A program made the translations under genes and the position numbers. Shown here piece by piece: positions 1 to 9,600 of a stretch of 64,000 bases of DNA; position 1 is the stretch's first letter, and each line of letters begins with the position of its first letter. This DNA comes from Clostridia bacterium (lineage in GTDB: Bacteria > Bacillota > Clostridia > Christensenellales > Borkfalkiaceae): assembly GCA_029055875.1 (NCBI GenBank), contig JAIDCJ010000009.1, positions 93,235 to 157,234 of the forward strand, written 5' to 3'. The notes beneath the pieces are model-generated. The model searched no databases. It saw only the letters and a list, made by a program, of their open reading frames with translations, and was not told the origin of the DNA.

Positions 1-1455
1 CATTGGCACGCGGCAACCTGCGAACATACGGGCGAGATAAGCGGAAAAGCAGAGCATAACTTTGCAGACGGCAAATGCTCGGATTGCGGATACCGGACCG
101 CGCCGCCCGAAACGAAAGCAACGTGTTCGTTTGAATTGAACGGGGAGAAAGACGGATATATTGTAACCGGTTTTGAGAACGTGGGAACGGTTTTGGAAAT
201 TCCCGCAACGCACGCGGACTTGCCCGTTACCGAAATCGGCGAAAAGTCTCTCAGGCTTTCCGAGCTGGTGAAGGTAACCATTCCCGACAGCGTGAAGAAA
301 ATCGGCGAGCAGGCATTCTACGCGTGTTCATCGCTTACGAGCGTTGATTTGGGCAAGGGAGTAGAGATAATCGGGAAATATGCGTTTCGGCAAACTGCGG
401 TAAATGAAATTTCGATACCCGAGAGTTTAACTCAAATTTGCTTTGGCGCCTTTGCTTATACAGACCAACTGAAAACGATAGAAATTCCCTCAAACGTAAC
501 TATAGTTGAAGATTACGCATTTTGGAACGGCGGCATTGAAACCATAAAAATAGATGCGAACACCGCGAAGTGGGGAACGGGGCAGTATATCTTTTCGGGC
601 TGTGAAAATTTGAAGCAGGTAATCTTTGGCGGGAATGCCTCGACAAGCGCGTATTTGAAGTTCGATACCTGTTACACCGTTTTAAGCTATACCGCGGAAA
701 ACAACTCCAATTATAAGAGCGTAAACGGTATCCTTTGCAATACGGCAGGAACAAAGGTGTTGCGCGGCCCGCTGGGGGCTACGAATGCCGTAATTCCCGA
801 CGGCGTTACGGAAATAGGCGAATATGCGTTTATGAACTCGAAGCTGGAAACGGTAGCCTTCCCCAATACGTTAAAGACGATTGGGAAAAGAGCTTTCCAA
901 GCTTCCAAATTAAAATCGGTGAGGATTCCCGACAGCGTTACTTATATCAACGATACGGCTTTCGGCAGCTGCAAGTCGCTTACCGAATTGAATATCGGCG
1001 CGGGGCTCAGCTCCCTTTACGGCAATCCGTTCAAGGGCTGCTCGTCCTTAAATAACGTAACCGTAAGCAAAGACAATCAAAAATATTATTCCGAGAACAA
1101 CGCAATCATTCAAATAACAACGGCGACTGTATACGGCGGAAACGTTCTCGTAAGAGCAAATCTTGCGGGCGAAATTCCAAGCGGTGTGGTCTATCTCGAT
1201 GCCGATACGTTTTACGATTGCACGGAAGTAGAGCATATCTATATTCCCACAAGCGTGAAGAGAACCTCGTTTGATATTTTTGCGAGATGTAAAAATCTGA
1301 AGTCCGTAACGTTTGAAGACGCGCAGGGATGGTCGGTTGTGGCAAACGGGGCTTCCTGGCCAAAGGATGCAATTTCGGTAACCGTAACGAACGCGGAAAC
1401 AAATGTTGAATTGTTCCAGACGACGTACGCAGACTATTGGTGGACAAAGTCTTAA
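1..1455 (+). CDS. BspA-like leucine-rich-repeat surface protein, 3' part
   Basis: The reading frame is open from the first base, so this is the C-terminal 484 residues of a longer protein; the TTG at 136 in the ORF track is not the real start. The first ~35 residues carry a small Cys/His motif (HWHAATCEH, then CSDCGYR) of the kind that precedes repeats in clostridial surface proteins. From about residue 60 on there are LRR_5/BspA-type repeats with the pattern IPDSVKKIGEQAFYACSSL and repeated 'AF' turns. Such repeats are usually extracellular and adhesive. No membrane anchor, sortase motif or dockerin is seen at the C-terminus (ends DYWWTKS), so any anchor must lie upstream. Domain type is clear; the ligand is unknown. 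Confidence 0.85.
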   Translation, partial: HWHAATCEHTGEISGKAEHNFADGKCSDCGYRTAPPETKATCSFELNGEKDGYIVTGFENVGTVLEIPATHADLPVTEIGEKSLRLSELVKVTIPDSVKKIGEQAFYACSSLTSVDLGKGVEIIGKYAFRQTAVNEISIPESLTQICFGAFAYTDQLKTIEIPSNVTIVEDYAFWNGGIETIKIDANTAKWGTGQYIFSGCENLKQVIFGGNASTSAYLKFDTCYTVLSYTAENNSNYKSVNGILCNTAGTKVLRGPLGATNAVIPDGVTEIGEYAFMNSKLETVAFPNTLKTIGKRAFQASKLKSVRIPDSVTYINDTAFGSCKSLTELNIGAGLSSLYGNPFKGCSSLNNVTVSKDNQKYYSENNAIIQITTATVYGGNVLVRANLAGEIPSGVVYLDADTFYDCTEVEHIYIPTSVKRTSFDIFARCKNLKSVTFEDAQGWSVVANGASWPKDAISVTVTNAETNVELFQTTYADYWWTKS

Positions 1456-1468
1456 GCGGTAAATAATA

Positions 1469-1499
1469 GGGGCGGCGATTTTTAATCGCCGCCCCGTAT
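1469..1499. terminator. Terminator between convergent genes
   Basis: A 12-bp perfect stem (GGGGCGGCGATT / AATCGCCGCCCC) with a TTT loop lies between the plus-strand LRR gene and the minus-strand ABC-F gene, whose stop codons are about 45 bp apart. It has a modest T/A-rich flank on both sides and probably serves both transcripts. Confidence 0.75.
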
Positions 1500-1501
1500 C
1501 T

Positions 1502-3358
1502 TTATATCAACGTTTCATATTCCGCGTAGAGATTGTCCGATTCGGTTTGTAATTCTGTAAGCCTTGCGGTAATTTTTTGTACCTTCGTATAATCTGCGGC
1601 GTAGGTAACCAAATCGTTGTTTAAGGTTTCCTGCTCCGCTTCTATTTCTTCCAGCCGCGTTTCTATCTCTTTCGTGCGTGTCCGCTGCCTTGCCTCGCGG
1701 GCGCGTTCCTCTTTGGAGCGGTAGTTGCTCTCCGTCGGCTTTTGTTTCTTTTCTTTTTCGGCGGGCGGGGGAGCGGCCTTTTTGCTTTCAAGATACTCGG
1801 TGTAATTCCCTGCAAAGAGACCCAGCTTTCCGTTTTCGAGAACGACGATCCGCGTTGCAATTTGCTCCACAAAGCGGCGGTCGTGCGATACGAACAGCAC
1901 CGTTCCGTCAAATGCCTTTAATGCCTCTTCCAAAGCCTCGCGTGCGGGAAGGTCGAGGTGGTTGGTCGGCTCGTCTAAAAGGAGCACGTTGCCGCGCCGC
2001 GCTTCTAAGAGGGAAAGCTCTAATTTCGCTTTCAGCCCGCCCGAAAGCTCTTTTACTTTTTTCTCCACGTCCTCGGCAGTCAGCCCCGCCTGTGCTAAGA
2101 GCTTTCTTGCATCCGTCTGCGAAAGGAGCGCGTGTTTGCCCCAAAACGCCTCTAAAACGCGCTCTTCGCCGTCTAAATCGGCGTTTTCCTGATCGTAATA
2201 GGCAATTTTTACAAATCTGCCGAACTGTACGGCGGGCGTTTTGGAAAGCAGGTATTTCAGGAACGTACTCTTTCCCGTGCCGTTATCGCCGAGGATCGCA
2301 CACTTTTCCCCGCGCATGAGCGTAAATTCCACGTCACTTAAAAGAAGCTTTCCGTCCGCTTTGAGGTCGAATTTCTCGGCGTGGATCACGCGCTCATAGG
2401 GGCGTTCGTCGTACTTGAAGGAGAAGTGCGGACGGGGCGGCGGGGGAAGCGGCTTTTCGAGCAGCTCCATTCTATCAAGCTGTTTTACGCGGCTCTGTGC
2501 GCTCTTTGCGGTCGTCGCACGCACGATGTTTCTATCTACGTAATCCTGCAAGCGTGCAATCTCTTCCTGCTGTTTTTCGTATTCCTTTTCAAGCCGTGCG
2601 ACGCGTTCTTCTTTTAAGATTTTATACTTCGAGTAGTTCCCGCTGTATGTTGCAACTTTGCCGCGCTCCAAATCGAGCGTGCGGGAAGTAATTTTATCGA
2701 GGAAGAACCGATCGTGCGAAACCACGAACAGCGCGCCGCGATAGGTAGCAAGATACTCTTCCAGCCAGAACAGCGTTTTGATATCGAGGTGGTTGGTCGG
2801 CTCGTCGAGTACGAGCAGGTCGGGCGCTTCGAGAAGCAGGCGGCAGAGCTTGAGCCGCGTCTTTTCTCCGCCGCTCATGGTGCTTACGATTTGATTGTAG
2901 ACCGAGCCAAAGCCCATGCCGTTCAGCACCGTTTTAATGCGGACCTCAAAGTTATAGCTGTCGCGTGCGGCAATGCGTTTCGTGAGAGATTCGCACCGCG
3001 CCGAGAGAATGCGCAGCTCGTTTTCGTCCGCGTGCGCCATTGCCTGCTCGGTTTCGCGCAGGCGTGCAAGCAGTTGTTTGTCCTCGGCGAATACTTCTTC
3101 CATGGCTTCGTATACGGTGGAATTGCTTTCAAAGCCGCCGCTCTGCTCTAAATATCCTATTTTAATGCCGTTTTTGCGCGTCACGCTTCCGCTGTCGGGC
3201 GAGAGCAATCCGAGACATAAACCAATGAGGGTTGTCTTTCCCTCGCCGTTGCCGCCCACAAGTCCCACGCGCTCGTTTTCATTCAGCGTAAAACTGACTC
3301 CATCCACTACGGGGGAGCCGACGTAGCCGAACGTTACGTTGTCAAGACTTATCAGCAT
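1502..3358 (-). CDS. ABC-F family ATPase (YdiF/Uup-like translation factor)
   Basis: Soluble protein of 618 residues with two ABC ATPase domains and no membrane segment, the ABC-F layout. Domain 1 has Walker A GGNGEGKTT, signature MSGGEKTRL and Walker B ending LDEPTNHLD. Domain 2 has GDNGTGKST, signature LSGGLKAKL and a second LDEPTNHLD. A charged linker joins the domains, and a Lys/Glu-rich coiled-coil tail follows, as in Uup/YdiF. ABC-F proteins bind the ribosomal E site and relieve stalls; some protect against antibiotics, but nothing here points to resistance. The ORF track starts 44 residues upstream; I chose the ATG of MLISLDNVTFGY because this is where ABC-F homology begins and GAGG lies 10 nt before it. 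Confidence 0.9.
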   Translation of the reverse strand: MLISLDNVTFGYVGSPVVDGVSFTLNENERVGLVGGNGEGKTTLIGLCLGLLSPDSGSVTRKNGIKIGYLEQSGGFESNSTVYEAMEEVFAEDKQLLARLRETEQAMAHADENELRILSARCESLTKRIAARDSYNFEVRIKTVLNGMGFGSVYNQIVSTMSGGEKTRLKLCRLLLEAPDLLVLDEPTNHLDIKTLFWLEEYLATYRGALFVVSHDRFFLDKITSRTLDLERGKVATYSGNYSKYKILKEERVARLEKEYEKQQEEIARLQDYVDRNIVRATTAKSAQSRVKQLDRMELLEKPLPPPPRPHFSFKYDERPYERVIHAEKFDLKADGKLLLSDVEFTLMRGEKCAILGDNGTGKSTFLKYLLSKTPAVQFGRFVKIAYYDQENADLDGEERVLEAFWGKHALLSQTDARKLLAQAGLTAEDVEKKVKELSGGLKAKLELSLLEARRGNVLLLDEPTNHLDLPAREALEEALKAFDGTVLFVSHDRRFVEQIATRIVVLENGKLGLFAGNYTEYLESKKAAPPPAEKEKKQKPTESNYRSKEERAREARQRTRTKEIETRLEEIEAEQETLNNDLVTYAADYTKVQKITARLTELQTESDNLYAEYETLI

Positions 3359-3389
3359 AAATATTTTACCTCGGCGCAAATTGTGGTTA

Positions 3390-3512
3390 ATGAGCAAACA
3401 GTTAAAAACCATTCGCCTTTTGGAAGAGAAGCTGAAGGACGCTTCTCCCGAAGAGAGCGCACGGCTCACGCAAAAAATCGTGAAACTCAAAGAGGACTTT
3501 CTTGGCCGTTAA
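3390..3512 (+). CDS. Possible 40-residue coiled-coil small protein
   Basis: A plus-strand ATG-to-TAA frame of 40 codons lies in the 150-bp gap between two minus-strand genes and encodes MSKQLKTIRLLEEKLKDAS... ending KEDFLGR. It is rich in Lys, Glu and Leu with heptad-like spacing, so it would form an amphipathic helix or short coiled coil. Its codons look like those of neighbouring genes. Against it: no Shine-Dalgarno sequence is visible before the ATG, it overlaps the radical SAM stop codon by 4 nt, and it covers the probable promoter region of the ABC-F gene. I do not recognise a family. It is a candidate only. Confidence 0.35.
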   Translation: MSKQLKTIRLLEEKLKDASPEESARLTQKIVKLKEDFLGR

Positions 3513-4360
3513 AAATCCCACTTGGGAATAAAGTCCTTTTCCGCGCTTTCCTTTTCCTGCGTAAAGAGCGAAGTGAACCCAAGCACAAGTGCGTAATCGA
3601 GTACGCGCTCGTATTCGCGTGCCGTCAGTTTTCGGCCCAGTTCGGGATAGCCCTCGATTTCTCCCATGGGCGTATATTGCCGCATGAGCGAAAGGGGCAC
3701 GTTTTCGGGGAGAGCTGCTTTCAGAAAGTCAAGAATTTTCAGAGAATCGGAGGTGCAGGCGGGAAGAATGAGGTGCCGCACGATGATCCCCGAAAGCAGC
3801 TTATCCTTTTGCCATACGAGCGGCTTTCCTGCCATAAATTTGACGGCTTCGCTTGCATATTCAAAGTAGTCCGTTTTTCCCGTGTAACGCTCGGAGAGCG
3901 CGGGGGAGTAAAATTTCAAATCGGGAAGCCAGATATCGATATAGGGCGCAATCGCTTTGAGTGCGGAAATCTTTGCGTACCCGCTCGAATTGTAAACCAC
4001 GGGAATTTCGGGTTTATAGATAGAGAGCGCTTCCCCAATCAAATGCGAAACGTGGTCGGGCGTGACGAGATTGATATTTTCTGCGCCCGTATCTTCTAAT
4101 TCGCGAAAGATATCCGTCAGCTCTTTCGGCGTAACGGCTTTCCCGCGTTTGGCGCGGGAGACCTCGTAGTTTTGGCAGAACACACACGAAAGCGCACAGC
4201 CGCCGAAGAATACGGTGCCGCTACCGTTTTTATAGGAAATAGGCGGTTCTTCATAGGGGTGAAGATAGTATTTTGCGACGGTAAGTCCTTTTACGCCGCA
4301 TTTGCCCGCCGTATTGGTTCTGTCCGCCCCGCACGCCGCGGGGCAAAGCCTGCATTGCAT
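3509..4360 (-). CDS. PflX-type radical SAM protein (pyruvate formate-lyase activase-like)
   Basis: 283-residue radical SAM enzyme of the COG1313/PflX group. The N-terminus has [12 protein letters not shown], and the Fe4S4-SAM motif CALSCVFC (C-x3-C-x2-C) follows at about residue 55. A GG-type SAM-binding stretch and a TIM-barrel-like core come next, and it ends FIPKWDF, as usual for this group. Relatives are annotated as putative glycyl-radical activating enzymes, but their real substrates are mostly unknown, and no glycyl-radical enzyme gene is seen nearby. Length is near the family norm. It is transcribed away from metK, from a promoter whose predicted start point falls on the A of the ATG, so the mRNA may be leaderless; no ribosome binding site is present. 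Confidence 0.85.
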   Translation of the reverse strand: MQCRLCPAACGADRTNTAGKCGVKGLTVAKYYLHPYEEPPISYKNGSGTVFFGGCALSCVFCQNYEVSRAKRGKAVTPKELTDIFRELEDTGAENINLVTPDHVSHLIGEALSIYKPEIPVVYNSSGYAKISALKAIAPYIDIWLPDLKFYSPALSERYTGKTDYFEYASEAVKFMAGKPLVWQKDKLLSGIIVRHLILPACTSDSLKILDFLKAALPENVPLSLMRQYTPMGEIEGYPELGRKLTAREYERVLDYALVLGFTSLFTQEKESAEKDFIPKWDF

Positions 4361-4366
4361 ACGCAG

Positions 4367-4395
4367 ATTATAACATTTTGCGCCTCAAAAAGCAA
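4367..4395 (-). promoter_or_regulatory. Promoter of the radical SAM gene, predicted leaderless
   Basis: On the minus strand: TTGCTT, 17 bp, then TATAAT preceded by TG one base upstream (extended -10, TGTTATAAT). Six bases separate the -10 box from the ATG, which puts the expected start of transcription on the start codon. The -35 box is 8 bp from the -35 box of the metK promoter on the other strand. Confidence 0.75.
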
Positions 4396-4403
4396 CGGAA
4401 CAG

Positions 4404-4432
4404 TTGACAATTCCCGCCTTTTTCATTATAAT
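4404..4432 (+). promoter_or_regulatory. Consensus sigma-A promoter of metK-bioY
   Basis: Perfect TTGACA (4404-4409), 17-bp spacer, perfect TATAAT (4427-4432). The expected start near 4439 leaves only about 20 nt before the metK ATG, including the ribosome binding site. There is no room for an S-box/SAM riboswitch, the common metK control in Bacillota. Confidence 0.88.
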
Positions 4433-4459
4433 AATTGCGTTCAAAAGAGGAAGTGGAAT

Positions 4460-5629
4460 ATGAGCAGATTTTTTACAAGCGAGAGCGTAACCGAAGGACA
4501 TCCCGATAAAGTTTGCGATATGATTGCAGACAGCATTTTAGACGAGCTTTTGTGTGCGGATAAAAACGCACGTTCCGCCGTGGAATGCTGTGCCGCGTAC
4601 AACACGCTTTTTATGACGGGTGAGGTAACGGCAAACGCAAAAGTGAATTACGAAAAAACCGCAAGGGAAGTCATACATAAAATCGGGTACGATTTCGGCG
4701 GTTTTGCCTACGATAAATGCCGTATTATCGAGCTGATACACGGTCAGTCGGCGGATATCGCGCTCGGCGTAGATAATTCCAAAGAAAAGAAAGAGGGCGG
4801 CGGCGAGAACGATTTGCTCGGCGCAGGCGATCAGGGCATGATGTTCGGCTACGCCTGCCGTGAAACGCAGGAGCTTATGCCGCTTCCTATCATGCTGGCG
4901 CATAAGCTTGCCGAAAAACTCACCGAGGTAAGAAAGAAGGGTAAGCTGAAATATCTTCGTCCGGACGGAAAGACGCAGGTCACCGTAGAATACGACGGTA
5001 GAAAGCCCGTGCGCGTCGATACGATCGTCGTATCCACCCAGCACACGGAGGAAGTAGCGCAGGAGAAAATCGCAGAGGATATCAAGAAGTACGTCATTGG
5101 TGCAGTCGTGCCGAAAAATCTTCTTGACGATAATACCAAATATTATATCAATCCCACGGGCAAGTTTGTCATCGGCGGCCCGGAAGGGGATTCGGGCTTA
5201 ACGGGCAGAAAAATCGTCGTAGATACCTATGGCGGCAGATGCCCGCACGGCGGCGGCTCGTTCTCGGGCAAGGATCCCACGAAGGTGGACCGCAGTGCAA
5301 CCTATATGGCGCGCTATATTTGTAAAAACATGGTTGCCGCAGGGCTTGCGGAGGAAATGGAATTGCAGGTCGCTTACGCAATCGGCGTAGCGCACCCTGT
5401 TTCCGTGTTCGTAGATAGCTTCGGCACGGGTTTATTCTCCGACGAATTCCTTGCCGAAATCGTGAAGCACGAGTTCGATCTTCGTCCTTCGGCGATTATT
5501 TCCGAGCTTGGGCTTCGCCGTCCCATCTACGCGCAGACGGCGGCTTACGGGCATTTCGGCAGAAAGAATCTCCCTTGGGAGCAAACCGACCGCGTGAAAG
5601 CGCTTAAAAAATATCTCAAAGAGGTTTGA
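4460..5629 (+). CDS. metK: S-adenosylmethionine synthetase
   Basis: 389-residue MetK, which makes SAM from methionine and ATP in the cytoplasm. Visible hallmarks are [17 protein letters not shown] near the N-terminus, [12 protein letters not shown] (methionine/ATP site) in the middle, the phosphate-binding [13 protein letters not shown], and [15 protein letters not shown] near the C-terminus. The ORF track extends 96 codons upstream; I start at the ATG of [13 protein letters not shown] because GAGGAAG precedes it and the promoter lies inside the longer frame. It is the first gene of a two-gene operon: bioY begins 2 nt after its stop. Length is typical (380-400 residues). Confidence 0.97.
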   Translation: MSRFFTSESVTEGHPDKVCDMIADSILDELLCADKNARSAVECCAAYNTLFMTGEVTANAKVNYEKTAREVIHKIGYDFGGFAYDKCRIIELIHGQSADIALGVDNSKEKKEGGGENDLLGAGDQGMMFGYACRETQELMPLPIMLAHKLAEKLTEVRKKGKLKYLRPDGKTQVTVEYDGRKPVRVDTIVVSTQHTEEVAQEKIAEDIKKYVIGAVVPKNLLDDNTKYYINPTGKFVIGGPEGDSGLTGRKIVVDTYGGRCPHGGGSFSGKDPTKVDRSATYMARYICKNMVAAGLAEEMELQVAYAIGVAHPVSVFVDSFGTGLFSDEFLAEIVKHEFDLRPSAIISELGLRRPIYAQTAAYGHFGRKNLPWEQTDRVKALKKYLKEV

Positions 5630-5631
5630 GT

Positions 5632-6210
5632 GTGAAAACAAAGCGGGCAGAAGGCCGCATATCGGGAAAACGCCGCGCAAGGAGTGCGGCAAAGGAAATC
5701 GCCTATATTGCGCTCGGCGTTGCGCTTATTACGATTTGCGCTTGGATTTCCATTCCCGTCTTTACCATTCCCTATACGCTCCAAACGCTTGCGGTGCCGC
5801 TTATCGGCGCGCTCTTGGGTTGGAAGCGCGGCGCAACTTCGGTTGTCGTTTATATTCTCATGGGGCTTGCGGGCATTCCCGTGTTCTCGAATTTCAATGC
5901 GGGCGCAGGCGTGCTCTTCGGCCCGACGGGCGGATATATCTTCGGATTCTTGTTTGCGGTAGTCATTTCAGGACTATTCAAGCTTATTCCCTTAAAAAAT
6001 AAGTGGGGCAGAAGCGGAATGTTCTACGGCGCGAACGTTTTGGGTATGGCGGTTTGCTACGCGTTCGGTACGGCTTGGTTTGTATTTATGTACCGTTGCA
6101 GCGTGGCGTACGCACTCACCGTGTGCGTCGTGCCGTATCTTGCCGCCGATGCCGTGAAGCTTCTTGTAGCCGCACTTCTCACCGTCCGCTTGGAGCCCTA
6201 TATCAAATAA
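5632..6210 (+). CDS. bioY: Biotin ECF transporter substrate-binding subunit BioY
   Basis: 192-residue integral membrane protein with about six hydrophobic helices. It shows the BioY signatures FTIPYTLQTLAVPLIGALLG and GPTGGYIFGFL. BioY is the S component that captures biotin and works with a shared EcfT/EcfA module encoded elsewhere. The GTG at 5632 is chosen over the TTG at 5626 because GAGG at 5621-5624 is 7 nt from the GTG. It lies 2 nt after the metK stop, so the genes are almost certainly co-transcribed and translationally coupled. A lysine/arginine-rich N-terminus of about 25 residues precedes the first helix. No biotin-repressor operator was recognised. Confidence 0.93.
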   Translation: MKTKRAEGRISGKRRARSAAKEIAYIALGVALITICAWISIPVFTIPYTLQTLAVPLIGALLGWKRGATSVVVYILMGLAGIPVFSNFNAGAGVLFGPTGGYIFGFLFAVVISGLFKLIPLKNKWGRSGMFYGANVLGMAVCYAFGTAWFVFMYRCSVAYALTVCVVPYLAADAVKLLVAALLTVRLEPYIK

Positions 6211-6229
6211 TACCTTACAAATAAAGATA

Positions 6230-6268
6230 ACCGCCCCGACGCGTAAATGCGTCGGGGCGGTCTTTTTA
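6230..6268 (+). terminator. Terminator after bioY
   Basis: A 13-bp perfect GC-rich stem (ACCGCCCCGACGC / GCGTCGGGGCGGT) with loop GTAAAT is followed by CTTTTTAT. Strong intrinsic terminator ending the metK-bioY transcript. Confidence 0.93.
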
Positions 6269-6616
6269 TGTCGGATAAATGCGTTAATTCATATTATGAT
6301 AAAAAGATACAAATTATACCCGCCCAAAAAATCACCTAAATATATTCAATATACTGAAAAACGAGCATAGAAAGTGTATAAAAAGGGCGAAAATTTGTTT
6401 CATAATCTTTACACAGTACTAAAATATACTGTATAATCATAGTGTCTAATAGTCTAGAAAAGTGTGTCATTCTGCCCAAAAACAGGTAGGGCTTTTTGCG
6501 CACCCAAAAAATCGTGATATTTTGCGAAAAAAAGGGTAGCAATAAGGCGCAACCGGGTAAATGATTCTATACATGAAAATGTATAAAATTTATGTTACAT
6601 GGAGGCATTCAGCCAT
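6269..6616 (+). promoter_or_regulatory. Intergenic region and long 5' leader before the giant gene
   Basis: About 350 nt without a gene. It is AT-rich, holds the promoter at 6408-6437 and an untranslated leader with short inverted segments, but matches no riboswitch class I can recognise. It contains CATAGAAAGTGTATAAAA (6366-6383) and ATTCTGCCCAAAAAC (6469-6483). Both have close counterparts upstream of the other dockerin-protein gene (54468-54485 and 54524-54538). The perfect GGAGG at 6601-6605 sets the start codon at 6617. Confidence 0.45.
6408..6437 (+). promoter_or_regulatory. Probable promoter of the giant surface-protein operon
   Basis: TTTACA (6408-6413), 18 bp, TATAAT (6432-6437). 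The expected start near 6444 gives a 5' leader of about 170 nt. A weaker extended -10 alternative (TGATATTTT, about 6517-6525) lies within that leader. Confidence 0.6.
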
Positions 6617-9600
6617 ATGAAACGTAAAGTGAATAACCAATTATTACATAACGAGGAGAAAACCGTGTCTCAGAGCGGCAAACCCACCGTGCAAACGTGT
6701 GGGCGCGAAGCTGTGAAAACCGTAAGCAGAAGCAAAAAAGTGCTTGCGGGAGTACTCACGCTTATTTTAAGCGTTCTGATGCTTGTTACGGGTCTCCTCG
6801 TTACATTATTATATAATAACAATAACGGCGGGCAGGAGCTCGGTGGAAATTCCCATGTAGCGGCGACAACGGCGAATTTAACGCCTTATTTGCATGAGGA
6901 CGTAGCGGAAGCAAGCACGTGGGACGCGGCAGTTCAGAACAGCTCCGCAAGTTCTCCCCGCAAATATAAACTCACGGCGGATTGGACGGCTTACTTTGCT
7001 TGGCCGAGATATGTTTTCGGGACCAACGGCAACTGTTATTGGGATACGGCTCTTTACGTTCCCACAGGGAAATCGGTCATTCTCGACTTAAACGGCCATA
7101 CCATTAACGGTAATAACTCAGATGCAAGTCAGACTGGGCGTGGCGACGTAATCGTCGTTGGCGGCACGCTTATCATTACTGATAGTTCGGAATCCGGCAC
7201 CGGCAAAATAACGGGCGGCAAAATGGGCGGTAACAGTTGTAGCCAAGTCGGCGGCGGAGGACTTACAATCCTTTCGGGCGGCACCGTTACGTTGGAGCGC
7301 GGCGCGATTACGGGCAACGAAGGACACTTTAATAATTCAAATGCGGGCGGCGTAGGCGGCGTTTACGTGGCAGGAACGTTCAACATGACGGGCGGCTCCG
7401 TCAACGGAAACCGAATCGGAAACGACGTTTTCAATAACGAAGGAAGGCCGAATAGTACCGCAGGAATTTGGATTACCTCTACCGGTAAAATGAATATGTC
7501 CGGCGGTACGGTTTCCGGCAATGCTTTGGAATATTCTTCTGGTGCCATCAGAAGAGAGTATGCCACGCTCGGCATTCGTGTGGAGGGTACTCTGAACATG
7601 ACGGGCGGTGTGATTGAGGCTCACACGATTCCTAATGATACGCACTACGCTTCTTCCTACGGCGTAGCGGGGGTTCTTGTACAGAATGGCGGCAGCTTCA
7701 CGATGGAAGGGGGCACGATTCGGAATAACAAATCGCTTTATACCGGCGGGGATTCATATGGTGCGGGACTTTTCCTGAATACCAATGCCGTATTTAACAT
7801 GAAAGGCGGTACGATTTCCGGCAACCAGCTTACGAAAAATGCAAACGCTACCAGAGCCGCGGGCATTTTCTGCGGCGCAGGTGTTACGCTCAATATAACA
7901 GGCGGTACCATTACCGGCAATACCGCAACCGGCACGAACAGTGTCGGCGGTGTGATTTGTGCTCCGACCACCAAAATTGAAAACGCTACGATTACGAACA
8001 ACACGGGCGCATTGGTGGGCGGAATGTATCTCGGCACCACTACTTCGACAAGTTTTGCAGGTACTAATAATATTTCCGGCAACAAGGTAGGCAGTACGGC
8101 GTCTAACCTTTATCTTCCTGCCGACGCAAAGATTAACGTAACGGGCGGTTTAACCGGCTCAAATATCGGCGTTACGAGTGTGAAGGGTGGTCTTATCACA
8201 AATGGGTTTGAGGAACATAACCCCGGCGTAGATCCTGCGGATATCTTCATTCCCGATAACCCGAAGGTAGAAATTACTTTGGAAGACGGCGAGGCTTCCT
8301 ATTTCCTGAGAACCAACGCCAATTTATGGACGAAAGCGATTCAGACTTCCGTTGCAAACGGCACGCAGGAAACCTTCCGGTTGATAGAGGACTGGACTGC
8401 TCAATCTTACACGGGACTTGCAACGAATGTACGTTCTTTCACCGAGCCGCTTTCAACGGCAAGCGCGGCATATTATCAGTCTTGCGGCTATGTGTGGTCG
8501 GCAACGAACAACTACGGCGCACTCTACGTTCCCGCAACGGCAAACATTATTCTCGACCTCAACGGCTACTCGATTGACCGTGGTTTAACTTCGGCGGCGA
8601 CGTACGGTTTTGTAATTCTAATGGAAGGTAAGCTGACGATTATCGACAGCAAGGCGCCCGAAGGCGGCTATGCACCCGTTTTAGATGCGAACGGCAACCT
8701 CATGAAGAATGCAGACGGCACCGTGCAAATGAACGCCGAGGGCGGCAGAATTAAGGGCGGCTGGTCGAGTACGGGCGGCAACGGCGGCGGAATTCACGTA
8801 AACCCCGGCGCTACACTCAACCTCGTTCAGGGTGTCATTTCGGGCAACCGCGTTACGGCAGGAACGAACAGCACGTTCGCGGCAGGCGTTAAGTTGTACG
8901 GTAATACCACTACGGCAGCTAACTTCAATATGACGGGCGGCGTAATTGCCGATAACGTTGCAACCACTTCGAATGCAAGCGCTATTTTAGGCGGTGGTAT
9001 TCAGGCAACGTATGCAAACTTAAATATTACGGGCGGCTACGTAGCGGGCAACACCGTTACGTCTTCCACGAGCGGATACTCTGCAAGTGGTATTTCCGTA
9101 CATCTCTGCCCCTCCGTAAACGTCGAGAATGTGAAGGTGCTGGGCAACGAAGGTATCACTGGTATTACGGTATATCAGGCAACTGCTGCCACGCTCAAAA
9201 ACGTAACCGTCAGCGGCAACCGTGCAACTACCTACAACCTTGCAGGCGGCGCTTACTTAGTGGGCAACGCAAACACGGTGAAATTCAAGGTTGAAGACTG
9301 CACGTTCACAAACAATGTAATTGCTACGTCAAGCTCGTATGCCGGCACGGGATATTGGAATCGTGCGGGCGGTTTATGGTGCAACACAGGTGATTTCACG
9401 ATTACGGACACCATCATTGCAAATAACACCACGAACACCGGCTCGGGCGGGTTATCGTTTACAACGGCGAATGCAAAGCTCGATAACGTAATTATAGCGG
9501 GAAACACGACTACGTATGCCGCAGATACGAAGAACGGCACTTTCAATGCCGGCGGTCTTCTTGTTAACGCTTCTACCGTAACGGCAACCCATTGTCATAT

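Noticed and set aside
1678-2319. 213-aa plus-strand ORF opposite the ABC-F gene
   Set aside because: Arg/Pro/Ser-rich shadow of a well-supported ABC-F coding strand.
4172-4459. N-terminal extension of MetK in the ORF track
   Set aside because: It contains the consensus promoter and overlaps the divergent radical SAM gene. MetK homology starts at 4460.
6444-6616. Possible c-di-GMP or other riboswitch in the giant-gene leader
   Set aside because: Compared by eye with the c-di-GMP-I and S-box core motifs; conserved core bases are missing.
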